DNA of 64,000 nucleotides from SZUA-368 sp028533045 (GTDB lineage Bacteria; Spirochaetota; Spirochaetia; DSM-2461). The position numbers were made by a program, and so were the translations under genes. Positions within the stretch are counted from its first letter, which is position 1; every line of letters starts with the position of its first letter. Under the pieces are notes generated by a model, which saw only the letters and a list, made by a program, of their open reading frames with translations, had not been told where the DNA came from and did not search any database. This document shows positions 26,428-33,738 of the stretch, one piece after another. The DNA is taken from NCBI GenBank assembly GCA_050031985.1, contig JBNAIG010000030.1:62001-126000 (forward strand). Reading direction: 5' to 3'.

Positions 26428-28461
26428 GTGGATAAAAGAAAAGTCATTATCATAGGAACCGCCCTGGCCCTGCTTGTGGGTACGGGGCTCTTTTTTATGC
26501 TTCGCGGCCGGGGGGGAAACACCGCCGTGGAAGAGGGAGAAAACGGCGGTCGCAGGGCCAATATGCTTTTGCTGGCCCGGGAGTATGCCGAACAGGGTGA
26601 GTATGAGATGGCTTTGAGCCTGATTAATGATCTGCTCCTTGATGACGCTCAGGACCAGGAGGCCCGTTCTCTAAGGGATGAGATTCTCCAGGCCCGTCGT
26701 GATGCGGAAGAAGCGGCCAAACAGGCCGAACTGGATGCTTTACGGTCCCAGAATGACGAACTCTCCAAGGGCTTACAGGAACTTTCCAGTACTCTTCAGA
26801 ATCAGAACCAGGAAAGTGCGGCGGAAAAAGCCGCCCGTTTGGCTGCGGAAGAAGAGGCCCGACGGCAGAAGCTCCTTAAGGAACAGCGGGTATCCGATCT
26901 TGTCGATCAGGCCCGGGACGCCCTCAGAGACAAGAAATATGACGAAGCCATCTCTTTGGCCAAACAGGCCTTGAGCATAGATCCCGGTTCATACGAAGCC
27001 CAAAATGTCAAAAGGGAAGCGGAAGAGCAGAAAAGGGCTGCCGAAAGTGAAGCGGAACGTAAAGCCCGTGAGGAACAGGAGAAGAAAATCTCCTCCCTTC
27101 TGGATGATGCGGAAGAGGCCCTTAAACGGGGTGATTTTTCCGGCGCCCGCCGTATATTGGAAGAAGTTCTTGCCCTGGACCCGGATAACGGACGGGCCCA
27201 TTCCCTTATGGGGCAGAGTTATTACGACGAAAATCCCGATAGCAGTGTGAACCGGAATCGGGCGAAGGATAGCCTGGAAGCGGCCCTGGAAGAGGATCCG
27301 GAGGATTGGGAAACCTATTATTACCTGGGACAGATTTCCGAGAAAGAGGGCAATGACCTGGAAGCTATGGAGAATTATCTTAAAGCCGCCGGTCTTAACG
27401 GTAACAGTCCCGAGCTCTATTATACATTGGGAATTCTTCAGTACAGAAATAAGCTTTATAGGGAAGCTCTTAACTCCTTCAAGCGGGTAGAGGTACTAAA
27501 CAGTGCTTATGACGGTAACTACTACACCATGGGTATGACCCAGAACAAGTTGGGAGACAAGCAGAGTGCCCTGGCTTCTCTTTTGAAAAGCTGCCAGCTC
27601 AGGCCCGATCACGCGGCCAGTTTTTACGAAGCCGGTAAGGCATATAACGCTCTGGGGAATCCGGGGCAGGCTATCTCCTACCTGAATCAGGCTATCGATA
27701 TTAAGAAGGATGCCCGGTATTATCGCTATCTGGGCGGGGTATATTTCATTACGGAAGATTACTTTAGTGCCGTATCCAGTTATGAGAAATCCCTGGAACT
27801 GGATCCCACTCGCGGCGATGCCATGAATCACATCGCTATTTGCTATCTTAATATGGGTGACTATGCTTCCGCCATGTCCTGGTCGGGCAAAGCCGTTCAG
27901 AGCGAACCTACCAATGCGACCTATCTCTATACCATGGGACAGGCGGCGGAAGGGGCCGGTCTGGAAGATCAGTCTATGGGATTCTACAAAAAATCGGCCG
28001 CTTTGGATCCTTCCTACGCCAGTCCCCGGCTCAATTTGGGGAATATTCTTGACGGGCGGGAAGAGTATGTGCTGGCCCTTCAGTATTTGCAGGAAGCCTA
28101 TAAGGCGGATCCGGACAACGGAGCTGTCTGGAACAGTTTGGGTACCGTCTTCCTCCATATGGAACAGTACGAGAGCAGTATCAAATGGTTGGAGAAAGCC
28201 GTTGCCAAGGAGCCGAATGTTCCCTTTATGAGATATAATCTCGCCTTGGGCTATATAGAGATGGACGAGAGCGAAAAGGCTGTAGTTCAACTGGAAAAAA
28301 TCCTTGAACTTAATCCCAACTATTGGGACGCCTACTTTAAACTGGCCAGTGTTTACTACACCATGGGAGATAAGGCCAAGGCCAGGGAAGTGGCGGAAAA
28401 GCTTCTGGAGAAAAATCCGACCTACGAGAAGAAGGATCAGCTGAATCCCATTTTCTCATAA
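26428..28461 (+). CDS. Large membrane-anchored TPR protein
   Basis: 677 residues. One transmembrane helix at about 7-25 (VIIIGTALALLVGTGLFFML) is followed by a charged coiled coil (about 85-230) interrupted by TPR-like units (YDEAISLAKQALSIDPGSYEA). More than a dozen canonical TPRs run to the C-terminus. Start is GTG with GAGGAG nine bases upstream. It forms an operon with the preceding exported TPR protein. The arrangement suggests an envelope scaffold, but I can name no specific complex. Confidence 0.86.
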   Translation: MDKRKVIIIGTALALLVGTGLFFMLRGRGGNTAVEEGENGGRRANMLLLAREYAEQGEYEMALSLINDLLLDDAQDQEARSLRDEILQARRDAEEAAKQAELDALRSQNDELSKGLQELSSTLQNQNQESAAEKAARLAAEEEARRQKLLKEQRVSDLVDQARDALRDKKYDEAISLAKQALSIDPGSYEAQNVKREAEEQKRAAESEAERKAREEQEKKISSLLDDAEEALKRGDFSGARRILEEVLALDPDNGRAHSLMGQSYYDENPDSSVNRNRAKDSLEAALEEDPEDWETYYYLGQISEKEGNDLEAMENYLKAAGLNGNSPELYYTLGILQYRNKLYREALNSFKRVEVLNSAYDGNYYTMGMTQNKLGDKQSALASLLKSCQLRPDHAASFYEAGKAYNALGNPGQAISYLNQAIDIKKDARYYRYLGGVYFITEDYFSAVSSYEKSLELDPTRGDAMNHIAICYLNMGDYASAMSWSGKAVQSEPTNATYLYTMGQAAEGAGLEDQSMGFYKKSAALDPSYASPRLNLGNILDGREEYVLALQYLQEAYKADPDNGAVWNSLGTVFLHMEQYESSIKWLEKAVAKEPNVPFMRYNLALGYIEMDESEKAVVQLEKILELNPNYWDAYFKLASVYYTMGDKAKAREVAEKLLEKNPTYEKKDQLNPIFS

Positions 28462-28473
28462 TAAACTTAGGTG

Positions 28474-28501
28474 TTGCTATTCATATAGAGCTATGTTAAT
28501 A
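28474..28501 (+). promoter_or_regulatory. Candidate promoter of the DtxR-type regulator
   Basis: TTGCTA at 28474-28479, 16-bp spacer, TTAATA at 28496-28501. The ATG at 28509 follows only seven bases later and has no Shine-Dalgarno, so a leaderless transcript is possible. The nearby TTAGGTG (28468-28474) resembles half of a DtxR-type operator, which would fit autoregulation; this last point is speculative. Confidence 0.4.
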
Positions 28502-28508
28502 TAGTCCC

Positions 28509-28946
28509 ATGAAGAACAAAAAACTCACATCCAGTTTGGAAGATTATCTCGAAGCTATCTATATTCTTGAGAATAAGCATCGTGTGGCCCGAGTCAAGGA
28601 TATCGCCGCCCATTTGGGTGTTCAGATGCCCTCCGTAACAGGAGCTTTGCGCAATCTGCGTGAAAGGGGACTGGTTGTTTATGAGAAAAACTCTTATATA
28701 AACCTGACCGCCGAGGGGCTGGAAAGGGCCGAGAAGATTACGGGGAAGCATATTCTTCTTAAGGGTTTTCTCCAGAATATCCTTATGGCCGATGAAAATG
28801 AGGCTGACGAAGAAGCCTGCCGCATCGAGCATGCCATCAGCCAGGAAACGGCTGAGAAGCTGGAGAACCTGATTACCTTTGTGCAGGATACCCGTGAGAG
28901 CCAGAGCATTTCCGATTCGGATTGGAAGAATATTCTTAACGGTTAA
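28509..28946 (+). CDS. DtxR/MntR-family metal-dependent transcriptional regulator
   Basis: 145 residues: a winged helix-turn-helix (about 8-65, SLEDYLEAIYILENKHRVARVKDIAAHLG) and the helical dimerisation and metal-binding domain (about 70-140, with E-x-x-C-x-x-E-H in EEACRIEHAIS). No SH3/FeoA-like third domain, as in MntR. It should sense iron or manganese and repress uptake genes; none is visible next to it. pyrK starts two bases after its stop, so it may share a transcript with pyrK-pyrD, an odd pairing of metal regulation with pyrimidine synthesis. Confidence 0.9.
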   Translation: MKNKKLTSSLEDYLEAIYILENKHRVARVKDIAAHLGVQMPSVTGALRNLRERGLVVYEKNSYINLTAEGLERAEKITGKHILLKGFLQNILMADENEADEEACRIEHAISQETAEKLENLITFVQDTRESQSISDSDWKNILNG

Positions 28947-28948
28947 TA

Positions 28949-29716
28949 ATGGTACAGTTTCACTCAGAAGTTATCAGCTGTCGGGAGACTGCCCGAGATT
29001 ATTATGAATTGACCTTTACCTGGAAGGGGCCTGTTCCCCAGCCCGGTCAATTTCTTACCTTGCGCTGCTGGGACGGGGATAATCCCCTCCTGCGGCGTCC
29101 TTTTGCCCTGTCCGCCTATGATGCTGCGGAGAAACGGGCCTCCCTGATTTTTCAGAAGAGAGGTCCGGCAACGACGCTTATGACCCGCCTCAAAACGGGT
29201 GATCATATTGATATTCTCGGACCCTTGGGGGGAGTTTTCCCTGCTCCGGCAGAGGGCCTCCGTCCTGTTATCGTAGGGGGAGGAATAGGTACAGGCCCGG
29301 TGCTTTTCCTGGCCGAAGCCCTTTCCCGGGCCGGGTTACGCCCCCTTCTCGTATTGGGGTTTAGAGACAAAGCCTATGTTCCTCGGGTACACCTGCCCAC
29401 CGGCTGCGAAACGGTTATCTGTACCGATGACGGCTCTACCGGTTTTAAAGGGAATGTTATTGATTATTTGCGTACCCGGAAAGATGAGTTGGCAAAAGCC
29501 GCCTTTTACGGTTGCGGCCCCCATCCCATGCTCAAAGGTCTTCATGAGCTGGCCCTTGAAACGGACTCTCCCTGTTTCGTTTCCGTAGAAGAGGTTATGG
29601 CCTGCGGAATTGGAGCCTGTCAGGGCTGTGCCGTTCCGGTAGAGCTGCCTCAGAAGTTTTTGCGCGTCTGCCAGGACGGGCCTGTATTTGATTCAAGGAT
29701 TATGAAATGGACTTAA
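28949..29716 (+). CDS. pyrK: Dihydroorotate dehydrogenase electron-transfer subunit
   Basis: 255-residue FAD and [2Fe-2S] protein that passes electrons from PyrD to NAD+. It has the ferredoxin-reductase-like FAD site RRPFALSAYD, a nucleotide-binding VIVGGGIGTGPVLFLAEAL and the C-terminal cluster CGIGACQGCAVPV with a last Cys in RVCQDG. The gene overlaps pyrD by 10 bases, typical of the type 1B enzyme. It follows the DtxR-type gene by two bases. Confidence 0.95.
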   Translation: MVQFHSEVISCRETARDYYELTFTWKGPVPQPGQFLTLRCWDGDNPLLRRPFALSAYDAAEKRASLIFQKRGPATTLMTRLKTGDHIDILGPLGGVFPAPAEGLRPVIVGGGIGTGPVLFLAEALSRAGLRPLLVLGFRDKAYVPRVHLPTGCETVICTDDGSTGFKGNVIDYLRTRKDELAKAAFYGCGPHPMLKGLHELALETDSPCFVSVEEVMACGIGACQGCAVPVELPQKFLRVCQDGPVFDSRIMKWT

Positions 29717-30609
29717 GTGTTACCATTGGAAATAGTGTATTACCCAACCCGGTAGGAGTAGCTTCGGGAACCTTTGGTTTTGGAGAAGAGTACGGCCAGC
29801 TCATAGATCTGTCCCGTTTGGGAGCGGTTTATGCCAAAGCTGTCACTCTGGAACCCCGTCCCGGTAACGATACTCCCCGAATGGTGGAAACCCCTTCGGG
29901 CATGCTTAACTCCATAGGTCTTGCTAATCCCGGTTGGGAAGGTTTTAAGGAAAAGAAGGCCCCCTTTCTCAAAGATATGGCCTGTCCCGCCGTTCTGAAT
30001 ATCGGGGGAAAGAAGGAAGAGGACTACCTGGAACTTGTGGAGAAATGCGAGGATCTGGACTGCCACTGGGGATATGAAATCAATATCTCCTGCCCCAATG
30101 TAAAAGCGGGTGGACTGGCCTTTGGAACCGATCCTATCCAGGTGGAAAAGCTGACGAAAAAGCTGCGTCCCCTAACCAAAAAGCCTCTTATTATGAAACT
30201 GACCCCCAATGTGACCGACATAGGGGAGATTGCCAAAGCGGCCGAAGCGGGGGGAGCCGACGGGGTTTCCGCCATAAATACCCTCAAAGGTATGGTGATA
30301 GATACGAGGGCTAAAAAGCCGGTCATTCCTGCCGGTGTGGCCGGGCTTTCCGGTGCAGCCGTTCGTCCCGTTGGGGTTGCCTCGGTTTATCGTATTGCCC
30401 AGTCCGTTAAAATTCCCGTTATTGGTTTGGGGGGGATTTTTACCGCCGACCATGCTATTCAGTATCTGTTGGCCGGTGCTTCCGCTATTCAGGTGGGTAC
30501 GGCTCTCTTTGTGGATCCACAGATTCCTCTGCAGGTTTTGGAGGGGATTCGGGAGTATATGGAGCAGAACGGGTTTAATTCCCTTAGTGATTTTCACGGG
30601 TATCTCTAG
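29707..30609 (+). CDS. pyrD: Dihydroorotate dehydrogenase, type 1B catalytic subunit
   Basis: 300-residue FMN TIM-barrel enzyme oxidising dihydroorotate to orotate. Landmarks are NPVGVASGTFGFG, INISCPNVKAGG (with the class 1 catalytic Cys region), KLTPNVTDIGEIAKAAEAGGADGVSAINT, GGLSGAAVRPVG-type residues (GLSGAAVRPVG) and a phosphate-binding GLGGIFTADHAI. Pairs with pyrK through a 10-base overlap. Together with pyrFE at 15.9 kb it covers the last three steps of UMP synthesis in this window. Confidence 0.96.
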   Translation: MDLSVTIGNSVLPNPVGVASGTFGFGEEYGQLIDLSRLGAVYAKAVTLEPRPGNDTPRMVETPSGMLNSIGLANPGWEGFKEKKAPFLKDMACPAVLNIGGKKEEDYLELVEKCEDLDCHWGYEINISCPNVKAGGLAFGTDPIQVEKLTKKLRPLTKKPLIMKLTPNVTDIGEIAKAAEAGGADGVSAINTLKGMVIDTRAKKPVIPAGVAGLSGAAVRPVGVASVYRIAQSVKIPVIGLGGIFTADHAIQYLLAGASAIQVGTALFVDPQIPLQVLEGIREYMEQNGFNSLSDFHGYL

Positions 30610-30702
30610 TTTATTCCGGAGCTTAAAAAATTGTTAATTCTCTTTTAATGTGATATCTTTATGACCATAAAGTAATGAATATATGTTTTAATGGAGTTAA
30701 TA

Positions 30703-31680
30703 ATGAATAAAATGATTCAAACCATTGTTTTATGCCTGCTTTCTACCTGGTTCGTCCTTTCCTGTTCCGAGCCAAGTAGTGAAAGTATTAGCTATAACGA
30801 TGACGGTACCTGCTATGTTGACCCTATTGTGAGCCTGGTAGATTCATCGGATTACACCATAAGTGATTGTGGGCTTGTACGGGCTTCTAGTACCAGCGAC
30901 TATATGTACGGTATTTTTGAGGTGGAATATACCGGTGATGAGAATATTCTCTTTCCCAGGGCAGATTTTGTTTTTAAGGATATCAATGGTAATATTCTCT
31001 ATACGGACTTCACCTTTATATATAATGATGGAATGGCTATCATGAGTTCCGATGCCGATATTAATACGTACCTTACACCCGAAGATAATGTAGGTTACAT
31101 GCGGATAATTGAAGATTTGGGTGATTATTCCATCTATTTAGGAAATATTTATTCCGTTGAAATTACTATTAGTGATAGCAATTCTTCTTTAACTAGCACA
31201 TTATCAGAAGTATTGGATTGTCCTTTTACCATGGGAGATTTGGTTCACGAAGAGGATTCGTCGGTTTGGTATACCCCTGCAACCAATACAGATACTCAGG
31301 CTGTTTCACTAGAATTTAGTTTTACTTTGTTCAATGATACTGAGGGCAGGATAGGATATTGGTCTTCTAGTAATACTTATGAATCATCGGACGGTGAAAC
31401 GTGGGCTCAAGATGATGATATCATTGACCCGGACCAAACTGCAAGGGTTTTTGTTTCCAAGACTACTCCGGACTATCTCGGCACCGATAATCTCATCTAC
31501 TATAAGGATTGCCTGATGTGCAGTTATTCAGACGATGAAACGGCGAGCACTTCTTATTACACTATCTTATCCCGTTCTTCTACTTCTGGTATGACTGAGG
31601 ATGAGGTAAATGAAGCTCTATTAAATGAGTTGGACGAGCAGATTGCTTTGCTTGAAGGATCAATGGTTTTATCTGATTAA
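30703..31680 (+). CDS. Lipoprotein of unknown function
   Basis: 325 residues. Signal peptide with lipobox FVLSC gives a mature protein starting CSEPSSES, acidic and rich in Ser, Thr, Asp and Tyr, with a mostly beta-strand look and two or three short repeats of a 'xYxFTLFND' type. The frame is open from 30691, but the ATG at 30703 has GGAG six bases upstream. Codon use is AT-rich compared with pyrD, and it is followed by a strong terminator and AT-rich, transposase-containing DNA. No family recognised; it may be part of an acquired segment. Confidence 0.7.
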   Translation: MNKMIQTIVLCLLSTWFVLSCSEPSSESISYNDDGTCYVDPIVSLVDSSDYTISDCGLVRASSTSDYMYGIFEVEYTGDENILFPRADFVFKDINGNILYTDFTFIYNDGMAIMSSDADINTYLTPEDNVGYMRIIEDLGDYSIYLGNIYSVEITISDSNSSLTSTLSEVLDCPFTMGDLVHEEDSSVWYTPATNTDTQAVSLEFSFTLFNDTEGRIGYWSSSNTYESSDGETWAQDDDIIDPDQTARVFVSKTTPDYLGTDNLIYYKDCLMCSYSDDETASTSYYTILSRSSTSGMTEDEVNEALLNELDEQIALLEGSMVLSD

Positions 31681-31725
31681 TCCCCTGGTGGGATATAGAG
31701 AAATAGTATAGACTATTATATTTAT

Positions 31726-31758
31726 GGCTTTCTGCTTTTAGGCGGGAGGCCTTTTTTT
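31726..31758 (+). terminator. Intrinsic terminator after the lipoprotein gene
   Basis: GGCTTTCTGC (31726-31735) pairs along its whole length, allowing G:U pairs, with GGCGGGAGGCC (31741-31751) around a short TTTTA loop, and is followed by seven T. It is the best terminator in the left half of the window. Confidence 0.85.
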
Positions 31759-31794
31759 GTTATAAAGTTTTTATAGTAATAAAAAAAATCGGTT

Positions 31795-31921
31795 TTATTA
31801 GTATCAAAAATTCGGTTTTAGTATAATAAAAACTTTCGTTTAATTAGTATCAAACGAATCGTTTTATACTAATAGTTTGAATTGTTTTATTATACTAAAA
31901 CGTTTGGTTTAATACTAATAG
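31795..31921. repeat. Long AT-rich imperfect palindrome made of repeated TTAGTAT-type units
   Basis: A nested inverted repeat is centred on base 31858. The inner arms ATTAGTAT-c-AAACGA and TCGTTT-t-ATACTAAT lie at 31843-31873. A perfect 16-bp outer pair, TTTTAGTATAATAAAA (31816-31831) and TTTTATTATACTAAAA (31885-31900), shares the same centre, and a third pair ATTAGTAT (31797-31804) and ATACTAAT (31912-31919) shares it again. The motif TTAGTAT or ATACTAA therefore recurs about every 22 bases, three times on each side. It could be a cruciform, a multi-site operator or an iteron-like binding array. It is not a CRISPR array, because units alternate in orientation and spacers are absent. Confidence 0.8.
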
Positions 31922-31974
31922 TTCTGTTTGTTTGATTAGGTATAAACGGTTTGTTTGATTGTAATAGTTTCCAA

Positions 31975-32160
31975 TAGGGGGATAAAATCCCAATCCCTTG
32001 TTTGTCGTAGCGGCTTCGACGGAAATGGTAGGGTGTTTTTTTACCACGGGGGCTTTGGAGTCTAGCTCTGGGGAGGACGGGATAGGGGGCCTAAGGCTCT
32101 GTGGGTGACGGCATATGGGGTGGAGCGCTGGAGCCACGGGGATTGTAGGGGAGGGGGTGT
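31975..32160 (+). other. G-rich non-coding stretch with small hairpins (possible structured RNA)
   Basis: Between the AT-rich palindrome and the transposase lies about 185 bases of much higher G content with no convincing ORF. I see short hairpins in a row: GGGAT-AAA-ATCCC (31979-31991), GTCG...CGAC (32004-32020), TGGTA...TACCA (32026-32046) and GGCTCT...GGAGCC (32095-32135). The compositional island within AT-rich DNA could be a structured RNA or an element end. Evidence is weak and only from pairing by eye. Confidence 0.3.
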
Positions 32161-32202
32161 TCTTTTATGTTAAACCGGTAAACTCGTGTTATATTTATCA
32201 CT

Positions 32203-33234
32203 GTGTTTACTATTAAAAATCTATTCTCTTTGTTGTATTTGTTTATTATTTCTGTTCTGGACAGTAACCGTTTGCTTCTTAGATGTGCTGTTATTCTGAA
32301 AGAGAATGAGTGTCTTAAAAGGGCTTTGGAGAACCACGAGATAAAACGCCCCTATGATACAAAGGATAAACGGTTTTTCCGTTTCTTGGCACTCATTGAT
32401 AAAAATATAACACAGTACATAAGCTTTGTTACGCCTAAAACGGTTATCCACGGTTGGAAATCTCTTTGTAATAAGCGTTGGGTTGCTAAGAAACGAAAGC
32501 CCGGAAGGCCTCCCCTTGAAAAAAGGGTGAAGGATTTGATTTTGAATATGAAAATCCTTAACAGAATGTGGGGATATAAACGAATCAGCGATGAACTGGA
32601 GAAACTTGATATTTCCGTATGTAAGAAGACTATTGCCAATGTTATTCAGAATGGTAGGAAAGAAGGGCTTATTCTAACCGTTGGTTTATGGAAACAGTTT
32701 CTTCTTTCCCATATGAAGTTTCTCCATTCCTGTGATTTCTTTACGGTAGATCTTCTGGGTTTGAAGCGTTTCTATATTTTCTTTATTATCAAGATAGAAA
32801 CGAGAGAAATCGTTCATTGGAATATTACGCAAAGTCCCACTATAGCTTTTCTGCGTCGTCAGATAAGTCATTTTGAAGAGAAATATCCCGGTGCAGTTCT
32901 TATTCATGATAATTCAGGGGAACTTAAATGGTTTCCCTATGAGGAGTATGAGATCAGGGATCAGGCTACTGTTCCTTATTCTCCCAACATGAATGCTTTT
33001 GCCGAGCGTTTTATTCGTTCCATTCGAACAGAGTGTTTGGACTGGTTTATCATTCTCAATGGAAAGCATCTCAGGGTTCTTCTTAAGAAATATATGCATT
33101 ACTATAATAACTTTAGACCTCATCAAGGTATTGGTAGAATCCCCTGTGGTAAACCGCCAGACTGTAAAGGTAAGATTAAGAAGCAGTCCTTTTTATTTGG
33201 GCTGCATCATCATTACTATCGCTCCGCTTCCTAA
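32203..33234 (+). CDS. DDE transposase with rve integrase core
   Basis: 343 residues. An N-terminal helical region with GRPPLEKRVKDLILNMK and GYKRISDEL (helix-turn-helix type, as in IS3-like and IS481-like enzymes) leads to an rve catalytic core. Catalytic residues appear intact: Asp178 in SCDFFTVDLLG, Asp236 in IHDNSGE and Glu268 in NAFAERF, followed by RTECLDW and YNNFRPHQGI. Start is GTG with no visible Shine-Dalgarno, so expression is uncertain. No clean terminal inverted repeats or target duplications were found around it, although both flanks are AT-rich and repeat-bearing. Base use is AT-rich, unlike the flanking housekeeping genes. Confidence 0.8.
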   Translation: MFTIKNLFSLLYLFIISVLDSNRLLLRCAVILKENECLKRALENHEIKRPYDTKDKRFFRFLALIDKNITQYISFVTPKTVIHGWKSLCNKRWVAKKRKPGRPPLEKRVKDLILNMKILNRMWGYKRISDELEKLDISVCKKTIANVIQNGRKEGLILTVGLWKQFLLSHMKFLHSCDFFTVDLLGLKRFYIFFIIKIETREIVHWNITQSPTIAFLRRQISHFEEKYPGAVLIHDNSGELKWFPYEEYEIRDQATVPYSPNMNAFAERFIRSIRTECLDWFIILNGKHLRVLLKKYMHYYNNFRPHQGIGRIPCGKPPDCKGKIKKQSFLFGLHHHYYRSAS

Positions 33235-33347
33235 GATTTTTGACAACTAAGTTATTCTCTTTCCTTCTCTATGGGACCGGTAGGTCCGCTATTTGTTACT
33301 TTTGCCAAAATCATGGAAAAATCGTTGATTATGGTTATTATTTATGT

Positions 33348-33398
33348 TTGAAAACTAGCTTTTTCCTTTAGTGGAAATGTACTAGTTTTCAATTTTTT
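33348..33398 (+). terminator. AT-rich hairpin with T-tract downstream of the transposase
   Basis: TTGAAAACTAG (33348-33358) pairs perfectly with CTAGTTTTCAA (33382-33392), with an inner TTTCC/GGAAA pair, and is followed by a run of T. It may terminate the transposase transcript or be a structural end of the element. Confidence 0.5.
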
Positions 33399-33444
33399 GG
33401 TGTAAAATGGCTTTCTTATAATAAGTCGCCACTACGGGAGTTAT
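33367..33444 (+). repeat. Imperfect direct repeat, copy 1
   Basis: Shares with 33639-33705 the segments TTAGTGGAAATGTACTA (copy 2: TTAGTTTAAATGTACTA) and TTATAATAAGTCGCCACTAC (copy 2 differs by one base), separated by a variable AT-rich part. The two copies lie in a 504-base spacer (33235-33738) that has no gene. Confidence 0.6.
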
Positions 33445-33638
33445 CCCCCTTATTTTTAATAAAAATGGTTAATCCTTCTCTCGGGTTTTCAAAGAGCTAA
33501 TTGTTTACTTACAGTTCTAATTTCTATTGGTAAACATTTTATCTTGTTTTATGTTGCATGCCAATGGAAATGTATTGTTTTGTTCATTTAATTGTTTGTT
33601 TTCTGAGTAAAATTATTTATGACATGAAATAATTCTAT

Positions 33639-33705
33639 ATTAGTTTAAATGTACTAATTGGTTTTACATTCTTGTTATAATAAGTGGCCACTACGAGATT
33701 TATTA
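33639..33705 (+). repeat. Imperfect direct repeat, copy 2
   Basis: Second copy of the repeat at 33367-33444, ending just before the 3' end of the minus-strand gene at 33739. The 20-base TTATAATAAGTGGCCACTAC is the best-conserved block. It could be an element end, an attachment-like site or a duplicated regulatory site. Confidence 0.6.
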
Positions 33706-33738
33706 GGAAATCTAATGAAAAAGCTCTGGAACTTTAGT

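Noticed and set aside
31780..31960. CRISPR array
   Set aside because: Repeated units alternate in orientation, are AT-rich and imperfect, and there are no unique spacers or cas genes.
31895..32137. 80-codon minus-strand ORF between palindrome and transposase
   Set aside because: Low complexity, spans the G-rich island and AT palindrome, no ribosome site.
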